Assembly (NCBI GenBank): GCA_010024875.1
Contig: RGFZ01000020.1
Coordinates: 1 to 48,791, forward strand
Reading direction: 5' to 3'
DNA: 48,791 nt
DNA from: Oxalobacteraceae bacterium
Lineage (GTDB): Bacteria > Pseudomonadota > Gammaproteobacteria > Burkholderiales > Burkholderiaceae_D
How positions within the stretch are numbered: the first letter of the stretch is position 1; the number at the start of each line of letters is the position of its first letter. The notes below the pieces were generated by a model. The model was not told the DNA's origin. It searched no databases and worked only from the letters and a program-made list of their open reading frames with translations. This document shows, one piece after another, positions 16,892-25,704 of this stretch. The translations under genes and the position numbers were made by a program.

Positions 16892-17656
16892 TTATTTGAC
16901 TTCTTTCCAGAAGGATGCGTTCAGGCGCCAGGTAAGGAAAACCAGACCGGCCATGAACAGCAGAACCCAAACGCCTAATTTTTGGCGCTTGCTCTTCACC
17001 GGTTCGCTCATCCATTCCATGAAACCCACCAGATCAGCCACCTCGGCGTCATAAGCTTGCGACGATAGCTTGCCTGGCTTCACTTGCTCGAAGCCAGCAA
17101 ACTTGTGGATGCTCTTGGACGCATCATGGGGATCTTTCTCTTCGACGAATTTCGCGTTGCGCACACCCTGCAATTCCCACAACACATGCGGCATGCCCAC
17201 GTTGGGGTAGACCAGATTGTTCCAGCCCGTTGCGCGGGCATCGTCCTTGTAGTAGGTGCGAAGATAGGTGTAGACGTAGTCGGCGCCCGAACCTTGCGAC
17301 GAAGCTTTTGCGCGCACGATCACTGACAAATCCGGTGGTACCGCGCCGAACCATGTCTTCGCATCCTTCTCGGACAGACTGACCTTCATCAAATCGCCCA
17401 CTTTGTCAGAAGTGAACAGCAGATTGTCCTGGATTTGCTTTTCGCTCAGACCGATATCGCGCAAACGGTTGTAGCGCACTAGTGAGGCTGAGTGGCAATT
17501 CAGACAGTAGTTGACGAACAGTCGTGCACCATTTTGCAGTGCCGACAAATCATTACTGCGATCAGGCGCACGATCAAGCGGGAAACCGCCCTCGGACGCC
17601 AAGGTCATTGCTGGGACCAGTGCCAGTGCCGCAAGCAATTTCTTCAAAAGTTTCAT
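16892..17656 (-). CDS. petC: Cytochrome c1 of the bc1 complex
   Basis: A 254-residue heme-c subunit that passes electrons from the Rieske cluster to soluble cytochrome c. The Sec signal is MKLLKKLLAALALVPAMTLA, heme attachment is C51-x-x-C54-H55 (YCLNCHSASLVRYNRL), the likely axial methionine lies in the C-terminal third, and the membrane anchor is LGVWVLLFMAGLVFLTWRL near the end, with WKEVK outside. Last gene of petABC, 20 nt after petB. Confidence 0.96.
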   Translation of the reverse strand: MKLLKKLLAALALVPAMTLASEGGFPLDRAPDRSNDLSALQNGARLFVNYCLNCHSASLVRYNRLRDIGLSEKQIQDNLLFTSDKVGDLMKVSLSEKDAKTWFGAVPPDLSVIVRAKASSQGSGADYVYTYLRTYYKDDARATGWNNLVYPNVGMPHVLWELQGVRNAKFVEEKDPHDASKSIHKFAGFEQVKPGKLSSQAYDAEVADLVGFMEWMSEPVKSKRQKLGVWVLLFMAGLVFLTWRLNASFWKEVK

Positions 17657-17676
17657 TCTTGTTTTCCTTATGCGGC

Positions 17677-19080
17677 TTAGTGCGGCTGGAAATTTACACG
17701 GGTTGGCACAGGTTTGAATTCACCCATACGGCTCCACCAAGGCATCAGCAGGAAGAAACCGAAATAGATGATGGTGCCAATCTGGGCGACAAGCGTTCCG
17801 ACAGGCGTAGGCGCCTGCACGCCGAGATAACCGAGAATCACGAAAGCGATGCCGAACACGACGTAGACGGTTTTGTGCCAGTCGGGACGGTAACGGATCG
17901 ACTTTACTGGGGAGTAATCGAGCCAAGGCATACCAGCCAAGATGAGCACGGATACGCCCATCAACACGACACCCCAGAACTTCGCATCGAATACCAGCAT
18001 CGCAAGCACGATGACAGCCGCTGCGCCCATGACCGCGTTCTTGATGAGCTGCGGCAGACGAGTCTTGAAAACGATCAGCGCGGCATACGCGATCACGCCC
18101 AGGATCAGCGCATACATGAACTGTGACGTCGTTGCACGCAGGATCGAATAAAACGGAGTGAAGTACCAAACCGGCGCAATATGCGGCGGCGTCTTCAGCG
18201 GATCAGCTGGGATGAAGTTGTTGTACTCGAGGAAGTAACCACCCATTTCAGGCGCAAAGAAAATGACCGCGCTGAAAATGAACAGGAACACCGAGACACC
18301 AAAAATGTCTTTGGTCGAGTAGTAAGGGTGCGACGGAATGGTATCGATACCATGGCCATCGGGACCGAGGTTTTCTTTGACTTCGATGCCGTCAGGGTTG
18401 TTCGAGCCCACTTCATGCAGCGCGATCAGGTGCGCGACCACCAACCCCAGCAGCACCAGCGGAATCGCAATCACATGGAACGAGAAGAAGCGATTGAGCG
18501 TGGCATCTGACACCACATAGTCACCGCGAATCCACAGCGACAAATCAGGGCCAATGAAAGGGATGGCGCCGAACAGGTTGACGATCACCTGCGCACCCCA
18601 GTAGGACATCTGACCCCATGGAAGTAGGTAGCCGAAGAAAGCTTCGGCCATCAGGCACAGGAAAATGCCGACACCGAACAGCCAAATGAGTTCGCGCGGC
18701 TTGCGATACGAACCGTAAAGCAATGCACGTGTCATGTGGAGATACACCACAATGAAGAACGCGGAAGCACCAGTGGAATGCATGTAACGCACCAGCCAGC
18801 CCCAAGGCACTTCGCGCATGATGTACTCGACCGAGGCGAAAGCCAGGTTGGCATCAGGCTTGTAGTTCATCACCAGGAAAATACCGGTAACGATCTGAAT
18901 GACGAGCACTAGCGCCGCGAGCGAACCAAACAGATACATCCAGTTGAAGTTCTTCGGCGCATAGTACTTGCCCCACTGATCGTTCCACAGCTTGGTGAGC
19001 GGGAATCGCGAATCCACCCATGCCAAGGCCTTCTGTGCGGCCGGCGCATCGGCCGGGAGTTTTTTCTCAACGAATGCCAT
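17677..19080 (-). CDS. petB: Cytochrome b of the bc1 complex
   Basis: A 467-residue integral membrane subunit that binds both b hemes and the two quinone sites. The b-heme histidine pairs lie in MHSTGASAFFIVVYLHMTRA and FHVIAIPLVLLGLVVAHLIA. The Qo motif reads PVWY (IAPVWYFTPFYSILRA) rather than the PEWY of mitochondria and alphaproteobacteria, a variant I associate with beta/gamma enzymes. ATG 19080 follows GGTGAGG at good spacing; an earlier TTG overlaps the petA stop. Confidence 0.97.
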   Translation of the reverse strand: MAFVEKKLPADAPAAQKALAWVDSRFPLTKLWNDQWGKYYAPKNFNWMYLFGSLAALVLVIQIVTGIFLVMNYKPDANLAFASVEYIMREVPWGWLVRYMHSTGASAFFIVVYLHMTRALLYGSYRKPRELIWLFGVGIFLCLMAEAFFGYLLPWGQMSYWGAQVIVNLFGAIPFIGPDLSLWIRGDYVVSDATLNRFFSFHVIAIPLVLLGLVVAHLIALHEVGSNNPDGIEVKENLGPDGHGIDTIPSHPYYSTKDIFGVSVFLFIFSAVIFFAPEMGGYFLEYNNFIPADPLKTPPHIAPVWYFTPFYSILRATTSQFMYALILGVIAYAALIVFKTRLPQLIKNAVMGAAAVIVLAMLVFDAKFWGVVLMGVSVLILAGMPWLDYSPVKSIRYRPDWHKTVYVVFGIAFVILGYLGVQAPTPVGTLVAQIGTIIYFGFFLLMPWWSRMGEFKPVPTRVNFQPH

Positions 19081-19082
19081 GA

Positions 19083-19691
19083 TCAAGCCTCACCTTTCTC
19101 ATCTTTGCCGATCGCGATACGCGTATCGCTGAGGTACATGTGGCGCGGCACTTGGAGGTTGTCCGGCGCCGGCTTGTTTTTGTAGACGCGGCCTGCGAGA
19201 TCGAATGTGGATCCGTGGCAAGGGCAAAGAAAACCGCCCGCCCAGTCATCGGGCAGCGAGGCCTGCGGGCCGGTCTGGAACTTAGTCGTCGGCGAGCAGC
19301 CCAGATGCGAGCAGATACCTACGGCGACAAGAATTTCGGGCTTGATAGAGCGCGTTTCGTTGCGCGCGTAATCTGGCGTGAGTTCGTCGGGATTACGCTC
19401 TGATTTCGGATCAGCGACTTGCCCATCGGTCTTCTTCAGCGAAGCGACCATATCGGGCGTGCGCTTAATAACCCACACAGGCTTACCACGCCATTCGACG
19501 GTTTTCATCTCGCCCGGCTTCAGATCGGAAATATCGACCTCGACAGGTGCACCCGCCGCTTTCGCTCGCTCGGAGGGCTCAAAAGTTGAAACAAACGCGC
19601 CAGCCGCCGCAAGACCAGCGACGCCTCCCGCAGCACAGGTTGCGACCAACAGGCCACGACGGCCCGAGTCGACCTGATTTTCGTCACTCAT
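19083..19691 (-). CDS. petA: Rieske iron-sulfur subunit of the bc1 complex
   Basis: A 202-residue protein that takes electrons from quinol at the Qo site. The cluster ligands are in ICSHLGCSP and FLCPCHGSTFD. The N-terminus has a twin-arginine signal anchor (SGRRGLLVATCAAGGVAGLA), so it should be inserted folded by the Tat system, whose tatABC genes are 4-5 kb away. ATG 19691 is chosen because it starts the typical short charged N-terminus; an upstream in-frame start would add 18 unlikely residues. First gene of petABC. Confidence 0.96.
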   Translation of the reverse strand: MSDENQVDSGRRGLLVATCAAGGVAGLAAAGAFVSTFEPSERAKAAGAPVEVDISDLKPGEMKTVEWRGKPVWVIKRTPDMVASLKKTDGQVADPKSERNPDELTPDYARNETRSIKPEILVAVGICSHLGCSPTTKFQTGPQASLPDDWAGGFLCPCHGSTFDLAGRVYKNKPAPDNLQVPRHMYLSDTRIAIGKDEKGEA

Positions 19692-19746
19692 AACAACCCC
19701 AGTCAATGAAATTGCAAAATCGGTATGGAACTTCCAGCAACCCAAT

Positions 19747-19752
19747 ATTATA
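19747..19752 (-). promoter_or_regulatory. -10 element of petABC
   Basis: TATAAT on the minus strand, about 55 nt upstream of the petA ATG. No clear -35; a run of T/G bases (19765-19778) lies upstream. Confidence 0.4.
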
Positions 19753-19933
19753 TCGGAGCGGCCCTTTTTTTTTGGGGGACGGGTGAAGCATTGTCTTGCT
19801 CGTGCCTGCAGAAAAGGTAAAACTGCGAGCGAGCAGCAAAAATTTCTTTTTAGACAATCTGATGGGCGGCGAAATCTGATTTACCGGAACAACACTGACT
19901 CGCTCGCGCTTTCACCGGCCCCGACGCGAAGCA

Positions 19934-20671
19934 TCAGGTTTTCTGATCGTCTGACGAGGGCGAGAAACCGGCGGCAGCGGCCGAGAGCACACTCCCGCTG
20001 AGCAGGCCATAACGGCGAGCCACGTAGACCGCCTCACCACGGGAATGCACAGAGAGCTTGGCGTAGATGTGCTTGATATGCGTCTGCACCGTGCCCAGCG
20101 AAACCCCTAGCGCCAGAGCGACCTTTGCGTAAGAGCTGCCGCGCGCGATCAGTTCGAGAATCGCCGCCTCTCGCCGCGTGAGCCGTCGCGCTGGCGCTTT
20201 ACCCCCCTCAGGCTCAAACCAGCGGAGCGGACGGCGCATTCGGGTGAGTACCTTTCGTGCGATCACCGGGCTGATCGGCGAACCACCGCTCCTCACCTCG
20301 AGCAAGGCCCTTACCACGTCGGAGTAGCCGGACTCCTTGAGCACGTAGCCAGAAGCGCCGGCCTCGATACAGGCAAGTACCTGTTCTTCGTCACTTGAAC
20401 TGGTGGTCACCATGATGTCGGTATCGGGATGCAAACGTCTGCATGCCTCAATGATGACGATGCCCGAACCGTCGGGCAGGCCCAGATCAGTCAGCAGTAA
20501 ATCGCACTGATTCGCCTTGAGCCAGTCCAGCGCCTCGGTGACATTACCGCAAGATGCAGATAGCCGCAGTGATGATTCTGACTGAATGGCTTTGCAGAAA
20601 AGCAGCCGCGTCGCAGCGTCGTCCTCAACCACCATAACCCGGGCAGGCTGCGCAGGCTGGGAACACAACAT
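19934..20671 (-). CDS. NarL/FixJ-type response regulator (orphan)
   Basis: A 245-residue regulator with a complete receiver: E16-D17-D18, phosphoacceptor D62 (LLLTDLGLPDGSG), T90 and K112 (YVLKES). A LuxR-type DNA-binding domain spans about 165-225 (RLTRREAAILELIARGSS, VSLGTVQTHIKHIYAKLSVH). The ATG at 20671 gives a normal receiver start; a GTG at 20755 would add 28 residues and neither has a strong ribosome site. No kinase is adjacent. It stands between petABC and the Nif3-family gene. Targets unknown. Confidence 0.9.
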   Translation of the reverse strand: MLCSQPAQPARVMVVEDDAATRLLFCKAIQSESSLRLSASCGNVTEALDWLKANQCDLLLTDLGLPDGSGIVIIEACRRLHPDTDIMVTTSSSDEEQVLACIEAGASGYVLKESGYSDVVRALLEVRSGGSPISPVIARKVLTRMRRPLRWFEPEGGKAPARRLTRREAAILELIARGSSYAKVALALGVSLGTVQTHIKHIYAKLSVHSRGEAVYVARRYGLLSGSVLSAAAAGFSPSSDDQKT

Positions 20672-20716
20672 AATGAAAAAATCCGTATTGATCAGACACT
20701 CTACGATCGGTACCCA

Positions 20717-20845
20717 TTGTCTGCATATTGGTTCCTGAAAATCAGACAAATCCACGTAAACGCGAACATCGGCGATGAATAGCCATCGCGATTCATCTAG
20801 CGATGTGTGAGTTCAGTTCGAATGTTCGGTAATCATTAACTCACA
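20717..20845. promoter_or_regulatory. Cluster of inverted repeats upstream of the NarL-type regulator
   Basis: Three perfect inverted repeats lie here: TTGTCTG (20717-20723)/CAGACAA (20743-20749); GATGAAT (20774-20780)/ATTCATC (20791-20797); TGTGAGTT (20806-20813)/AACTCACA (20838-20845). They occupy the upstream region of the regulator gene and could be autoregulatory sites. Inference only. Confidence 0.35.
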
Positions 20846-20900
20846 TCACCAGGCAATACACGCAGAAAAAAGCATGGCGAACATGTCGTGTCGTCAGCCA

Positions 20901-21665
20901 TCAGACCGGGTTCGGGATATCAATGAATTGATGACGTAGTTTGAATTTTTCGGCGAGATACTCACCTAATGCTTGTACGCCATAGCGTTCGGTCGCATGA
21001 TGACCGCAAGCGAGATAAGCAGCGCCGCTCTCGTGCGCAAGATGCACAGTCTGTTCCGAAATCTCACCGCTCAGATAAACACTGGCACCAGCAGCAATCG
21101 CCTCGCCAAAGGCATTTTGTGCCGCGCCTGTGCACCATCCAACACGACCCAACGGCTGCTCGCGATCACCGATCAGCAAAGGCGTTCGACCCAGCGCGCG
21201 TTCGATCACTGCAGCAAGATCGCCCACCGTGTGCACCGAGGCATCAGCACGTCCCAGCCACCCCAGATCCTGCTCGGCGAAACGCGACTCCGCGACCAGT
21301 CCCAGACGCTTGGCGAGCTGTGCATTGTTCCCCAGCTCCGGATGCGCATCCAATGGCAAATGGTAGGCAAACAAATTGATGTCGCTGGACAGCAGCAGTT
21401 TCAGACGCCGATGCTTGGGTCCGATCACGCGCGCATCCTCCCCACGCCAAAAAAAGCCATGGTGAACGACGACTGCATCTGCTCCGGCCTCCCGCGCCGC
21501 CTCCAACAATGCAAGGCTGGCAGTGACACCGGTCACGACCCGACCGACGCGCTCCCGGCCCTGCACTTGCAATCCGTTTGGGCAGTAATCCCGAAAACGG
21601 TTAATATCAAGCTCGGTGGCCAGAAAATTCGCCAAATCATCACGAAGCAAGGTCTTCTCGCTCAT
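20901..21665 (-). CDS. Nif3-like dinuclear metal center protein (YbgI family)
   Basis: A 254-residue protein of the Nif3/YbgI family, which forms hexameric rings with a dimetal site. Metal-ligand motifs are [11 protein letters not shown] (His pair, about 67), [17 protein letters not shown] (about 100-115) and the C-terminal [15 protein letters not shown]. The cellular role is unsettled; some relatives are proposed as GTP cyclohydrolase- or hydrolase-type enzymes. ATG 21665 follows AAGGA at 6 nt. It is divergent from the protease gene with only 25 nt between start codons. Confidence 0.92.
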   Translation of the reverse strand: MSEKTLLRDDLANFLATELDINRFRDYCPNGLQVQGRERVGRVVTGVTASLALLEAAREAGADAVVVHHGFFWRGEDARVIGPKHRRLKLLLSSDINLFAYHLPLDAHPELGNNAQLAKRLGLVAESRFAEQDLGWLGRADASVHTVGDLAAVIERALGRTPLLIGDREQPLGRVGWCTGAAQNAFGEAIAAGASVYLSGEISEQTVHLAHESGAAYLACGHHATERYGVQALGEYLAEKFKLRHQFIDIPNPV

Positions 21666-21690
21666 CACTCATCCTTTATCTGTCTCTGGT

Positions 21691-22860
21691 ATGCGTCGTC
21701 TCTGGCTGTTGTTCGCGCAGACTGTCACTGTCGCGCTCGCATTGTGGTTCATTGTAGCGACCCTGAAGCCTGAATGGCTTGTCAGGGAGCCCTCGACGGT
21801 TCGTCTTGAGTCGACTTCAGTGCCCATACAAGAAGCCATCACCGGTGCTGATCACTCCAGCGGCTATCGTCAGGCTTCGCAGCGTGCGATGCCGGCGGTC
21901 GTGAATATCTTCACGACCAAGGAAGCGAAGCAGCCCCCGCATCCACTGAACAACGACCCCCTGTTCCGTCGTTTCTTCGGCGATGGCTTTGGTCAGGATG
22001 AGCGCCAATTCAGTTTGGGCTCGGGTGTGATCGTCAGCGCCGAGGGCTATATCCTGACGAACAATCATGTGGTCGAGGCTGCGAACGAGATCGAAGTCGC
22101 GCTTGCCGATGGTCGCAAAGTGTCAGCCAAGCTGGTCGGTACCGATCCCGAAACCGACCTGGCTGTGATCAAGGTGGACCTGAAGAACCTGCCCTCAATC
22201 ACGCTGGGCCGACTGGAAAATATCAAGGTTGGCGATGTCGTGCTGGCGATCGGCAATCCGTTTGGGGTGGGGCAGACGGTTACGATGGGCATCGTGTCTG
22301 CACTGGGCCGGAATCACCTGGGTATCAACACCTTCGAGAATTTCATACAGACTGATGCCGCGATCAATCCCGGTAATTCGGGTGGTGCTCTAGTCGATAC
22401 GCAGGGTCATCTGCTAGGTATCAATACCGCGATCTACTCGCGCAGCGGCGGCTCGCTGGGCATCGGTTTTGCGATTCCAGTCACGACGGTCAAAACCGTG
22501 ATGGAATCCATCATCAGAAATGGCCAGGTGGTGCGCGGCTGGATTGGCGTGGAGCCGCAAGACATCACACCTGAGCTGGCGGACAGCTTCGGCCTCCAAA
22601 AAACCTCGGGAACCATCATCGCTGGCGTGCTCAAGGGCGGGCCGGCAGACAAGGCGGGCGTCAAGCCAGGCGATATTCTGCTGTCTGTCGCTGACAAACC
22701 TGTGCCCGATACGATCTCCATGCTGAATCTCGTTGCACAACTCACACCGGGCGACAAAGTGAAAGTCACCGTACTCAGAAAATCGCGTGAAACCCAGCTC
22801 GATCTCACGGTGGGCAAGCGGCCTCGGATGAAGCAGCCACGATTACCAGACGGTGAATGA
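21691..22860 (+). CDS. Membrane-anchored trypsin-like serine protease (DegS/DegQ type)
   Basis: A 389-residue HtrA-family protease. The N-terminal hydrophobic segment (RLWLLFAQTVTVALALWFIV) looks like an uncleaved anchor. The triad is H126 (LTNNHVVEA), D156 (ETDLAVIKV) and S230 (NPGNSGGAL). One PDZ domain follows at about 285-375 (GVLKGGPADKAGVKPGDILL). One PDZ plus anchor resembles DegS/AlgW, which start sigma-E signalling by cutting RseA; a general quality-control role is also possible. The start ATG begins the anchor; an earlier in-frame start would add 25 residues antisense to the Nif3 gene. Downstream gene overlaps by 8 nt. Confidence 0.93.
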   Translation: MRRLWLLFAQTVTVALALWFIVATLKPEWLVREPSTVRLESTSVPIQEAITGADHSSGYRQASQRAMPAVVNIFTTKEAKQPPHPLNNDPLFRRFFGDGFGQDERQFSLGSGVIVSAEGYILTNNHVVEAANEIEVALADGRKVSAKLVGTDPETDLAVIKVDLKNLPSITLGRLENIKVGDVVLAIGNPFGVGQTVTMGIVSALGRNHLGINTFENFIQTDAAINPGNSGGALVDTQGHLLGINTAIYSRSGGSLGIGFAIPVTTVKTVMESIIRNGQVVRGWIGVEPQDITPELADSFGLQKTSGTIIAGVLKGGPADKAGVKPGDILLSVADKPVPDTISMLNLVAQLTPGDKVKVTVLRKSRETQLDLTVGKRPRMKQPRLPDGE

Positions 22861-23548
22861 GAACAGCATGCACCTGCCTGACCTGATCCGGTTCCTCGGC
22901 GAGCTGGAAGAAAATAATAATCGCGCCTGGTTTGTGATGAACAAACCGCGCTATGACATATTGCGCGCGGAGCTGCTGGCGCTTGTGAGCGGACTGATTT
23001 CGGAGATTGCTCGCTTTGATCCCGGCGTCGCACACTGTCATCCAAAAAAAGCACTGTTTCGCGTGAATCGCGACCTGCGCTTCGCGCGCGGCCGGCCGCC
23101 TTACAAAACCACTTTTTCTGCAGCGATTACGGCGAGTGGCCTCAAAAAACCCAGTCAGGGCGGTGGTCCTGCCTACTACTTCCACATCGATGCTCAAGGA
23201 CAGATGCTGGTCGCGGGAGGAGAATATCGTCCACCACCACAGAGGTTACGCGCCATACGCGAACATGTGGTTGATGATGCCGCTGGCTTTTCAAGGGTAC
23301 TGAAAGACAAAAAGCTTATTGCCGTCTTCAACGGACTCCAGGTAGATGACACGCTGATTCGACTGCCAAAGGGCTTTGATGCGGACGCACCGCACCAGAG
23401 CGCGCTGAGACTGAAGAGCTTTGTTGCCTGGCGCGAGCTAAGCGCTCGCAAGCTACGACCGGCCGCATTACCGGGCTTGCTGCTGGAGGATTTTCGTGCG
23501 GCAGCACCGCTGGTGAAATGGCTGCGAGCCGCCGGCCCTACACCCTAA
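22853..23548 (+). CDS. DUF2461 family protein
   Basis: A 231-residue protein of the DUF2461 (TIGR02453) family: LPDLIRFLGELEENNNRAWF near the start, FRVNRDLRFARGRPPYKTTF at about 60-85, and GGPAYYFHIDAQGQMLVAGG at about 100-120. The function is unknown across the family. Start is GTG 22853, overlapping the protease stop, or ATG 22868 five codons in; translation is probably coupled to the protease gene. It converges with tatC with 26 nt between stops. Confidence 0.88.
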   Translation: MNENSMHLPDLIRFLGELEENNNRAWFVMNKPRYDILRAELLALVSGLISEIARFDPGVAHCHPKKALFRVNRDLRFARGRPPYKTTFSAAITASGLKKPSQGGGPAYYFHIDAQGQMLVAGGEYRPPPQRLRAIREHVVDDAAGFSRVLKDKKLIAVFNGLQVDDTLIRLPKGFDADAPHQSALRLKSFVAWRELSARKLRPAALPGLLLEDFRAAAPLVKWLRAAGPTP

Positions 23549-23594
23549 AGCTGAAGAGTGTTGATGAACTACGCTCAGGGCGCTTCTTCAGCTT
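23548..23594. repeat. 10-bp inverted repeat between convergent gene ends
   Basis: AAGCTGAAGA (23548-23557) and TCTTCAGCTT (23585-23594) are perfectly complementary with a 27-nt spacer. One arm overlaps the DUF2461 stop and the other the last tatC codons. No T-run, so a terminator is only possible. Confidence 0.4.
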
Positions 23595-24345
23595 CGGGAG
23601 CCTGCGTGACGCGCTGAAAGATCGGCGCCACCAGCAAGCCCACTTCATACAGCAGGCACAGCGGTATCGCCAGAAACAGCTGGCTCATGATGTCGGGCGG
23701 CGTGACCACGGCGGCTACCACGAAGGCGCCAACGATCACGTAAGGACGAATCTCGCGCAGCTTTTCAACGGTCACCACGCCCATGCGCACCAGTACGATC
23801 ACCACCACCGGCACTTCAAAGGTTAGGCCGAAGGCAAGGCACATCATCAGCACGAAGTCGAGATAGTTCTCGATGTCCGGCGCGACGGAAATGGATTTCG
23901 GCGCGAAGTCATTGATGAACTTGAACACGGTGCCAAAAACGAAGAAATAGCAGAACGCAACGCCCGCAAGAAAAAGTAGCGACGATGAGATGATCAGCGG
24001 CGCGACGAGACGCTTTTCGTGCATGTAAAGACCGGGCGCGATGAAGGCCCAGGCTTGATATAGCACCCAGGGCAGCGACACCAGCAGCGCCACCACCATT
24101 GTGACCTTCATCGGCACCATGAAGGGCGTGATCACGCCGGTAGCGATCATCTTGGAGCCTTCCGGCAGCGCGCCCATCATTGGCTGAGCGAGAAAATCAT
24201 AGATTGCCGCTGCTCCGGGCCAAATCGCGAACAGCATGATGAAGACCACCAGCACGACGGCCGATGCGCGCACCAGGCGGTTGCGCAATTCGACCAAATG
24301 GGAGATGAAGGTCTCCTGCAGCCCGGGTGAATTCTCTTCTGACAT
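23575..24345 (-). CDS. tatC: Sec-independent translocase subunit TatC
   Basis: A 256-residue six-helix inner-membrane receptor for twin-arginine signal peptides. Present are the cytoplasmic N-terminus with FISHLVELRNRLVRA, the periplasmic loop region MIATGVITPFMVPMKVTMV, and the conserved FGLTFEVPVVVIVLV with its glutamate. Length agrees with E. coli (258). Third gene of tatABC, 3 nt after tatB. Confidence 0.97.
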   Translation of the reverse strand: MSEENSPGLQETFISHLVELRNRLVRASAVVLVVFIMLFAIWPGAAAIYDFLAQPMMGALPEGSKMIATGVITPFMVPMKVTMVVALLVSLPWVLYQAWAFIAPGLYMHEKRLVAPLIISSSLLFLAGVAFCYFFVFGTVFKFINDFAPKSISVAPDIENYLDFVLMMCLAFGLTFEVPVVVIVLVRMGVVTVEKLREIRPYVIVGAFVVAAVVTPPDIMSQLFLAIPLCLLYEVGLLVAPIFQRVTQAPEAEEAP

Positions 24346-24348
24346 TTA

Positions 24349-24870
24349 CTAGAAAAACCTTGGCTTGTTGCCGCCGGAGCGGTAGCGCGCCACGCGCGCA
24401 GCACCCGACATCACCCGCGTGCGGCGCCCGGTCTGGCGCTTGAACCAGTTCGGCAATGATGAATTCTGCGTCAAGCGCTTCTTGCGGAAATCGCGCTGCT
24501 TGGACGCTATCTCTTCAGCGGACGGCACGCGCAGCCCCTCGTTGAATCCGACATAGGCATGGTTGGCCTCGGCGATCGCCTGACTGAAGTCCTGCTCGGC
24601 CTCCGAAATATCGTCGGCCACCGTTCGTATGTTCTCGTTGAAGGATTTGTTCAGGTCACTTGCCGCACCAACGATGTTGTCCTGCATCTTTCGCAGCTCT
24701 TCCATCTGCATCTCGCGATTGACCTGGGTCTTGACATCGCTGATGTAGCGCTGAGCCCTACCGAACAACGTACCCGCCATGCGCGCGACGGTGGGAAGCC
24801 GCTCCGGGCCGATGACGACCAGCGCGACCGCGCCAATCAGCGCGAGTTTGGTAAGGCCCAGGTCGATCAT
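24349..24870 (-). CDS. tatB: Sec-independent translocase subunit TatB
   Basis: A 173-residue single-span protein that sits with TatC in the substrate receptor complex. The N-terminal helix MIDLGLTKLALIGAVALVVI is followed by the hinge GPERLP, then a long amphipathic helix (to about 110) and a basic C-terminal tail (RKKRLTQNSSLPNWFKRQTG). Longer cytoplasmic part than TatA, as expected for TatB. Second gene of tatABC. Confidence 0.95.
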   Translation of the reverse strand: MIDLGLTKLALIGAVALVVIGPERLPTVARMAGTLFGRAQRYISDVKTQVNREMQMEELRKMQDNIVGAASDLNKSFNENIRTVADDISEAEQDFSQAIAEANHAYVGFNEGLRVPSAEEIASKQRDFRKKRLTQNSSLPNWFKRQTGRRTRVMSGAARVARYRSGGNKPRFF

Positions 24871-24941
24871 TCGGCAGGAAACTCAGGAAGACGGAGGAAA
24901 CAGCGGCGCCAGCAAGCACCACCGTCACGAGAAGGAAACGA

Positions 24942-25166
24942 TCAGCTCTTGGATTTTTCGCGGGCTTCGACATCAATGGTCGACTTGTCAGCCACCTGAG
25001 CCGAGGGCGCAGCGGGTTTGTCCTCATCGGCTCCCTTCACGCCGTCCTTGAAGCCCTTGACGGCCTTGCCCAGATCAGAGCCAATGTTGCCCAGCTTCTT
25101 GGTGCCAAACACCAGCATGACAATCACCAGCACGATGACCCAGTGCCAAATACTGAACGAACCCAT
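24942..25166 (-). CDS. tatA: Sec-independent translocase subunit TatA
   Basis: A 74-residue pore-forming subunit. [20 protein letters not shown] is the membrane helix, [10 protein letters not shown] the hinge, and [16 protein letters not shown] the amphipathic helix; the tail is acidic and Ala/Lys-rich. First gene of tatABC, 71 nt before tatB. Confidence 0.95.
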   Translation of the reverse strand: MGSFSIWHWVIVLVIVMLVFGTKKLGNIGSDLGKAVKGFKDGVKGADEDKPAAPSAQVADKSTIDVEAREKSKS

Positions 25167-25238
25167 TGTCTTCTCCTACGGGAAATGCAAATTATTGCTT
25201 AAGAATACGGTTTGCGGTCTACGCGAGAGCCGGTGTCA

Positions 25239-25607
25239 TCACCGCTGTCCGCGCCATGGCCGCGGACCGCCCATCACGTGCAGGTGGAGATGGTACACCT
25301 CCTGACCGCCATCGGGGCCCGTATTGAAGAGCGCCTTGAAGCCGCCGGCCGGGCCATCCGTACTGCTTTGGTAACCTGCGCCCAGCTCCTCGGCCAGCTT
25401 CGGTGCGAGCAGCATCATTTTACCCAACAATGCCTGGTGTTTCTGATCGCTGTCAGCCAGCGTGGGGATGTGTTCGCGCGGCACGATCAGCACATGCACC
25501 GGCGCCGCAGGATTGATATCGTGGAAAGCGATCAAGTCTTCGTCTTCGTAGGCTTTTTTGGAAGGAATCGCGCCCGAGACAATCTTGCAAAAAATGCAGT
25601 TATCCAC
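25239..25607 (-). CDS. hinT: HIT-family purine nucleoside phosphoramidase HinT
   Basis: A 122-residue histidine-triad protein that hydrolyses adenosine 5'-phosphoramidates. The start is a GTG at 25607 with AGGAG 7 nt upstream and opens into DNCIFCKIVSGAIPSKKAYE; the longer in-frame extension is not protein-like. The triad HLHLHVMGG is near the C-terminus. It lies between hisE and tatA, the same order as in other betaproteobacteria. Confidence 0.95.
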   Translation of the reverse strand: MDNCIFCKIVSGAIPSKKAYEDEDLIAFHDINPAAPVHVLIVPREHIPTLADSDQKHQALLGKMMLLAPKLAEELGAGYQSSTDGPAGGFKALFNTGPDGGQEVYHLHLHVMGGPRPWRGQR

Positions 25608-25704
25608 GCTGTGGCTCCTGTTGTTGGTGTCAAGACTGAGAATTATCGCCGAGCGGCTTCGGCAGTGCTTGCTGCGGTAGTCGAGATCTGCATCATGAAG
25701 TGCG

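Noticed and set aside
17677-19080. PVWY in place of PEWY in cytochrome b as a defect
   Set aside because: I know this variant from beta/gammaproteobacterial enzymes, so it is lineage-typical rather than a lesion.
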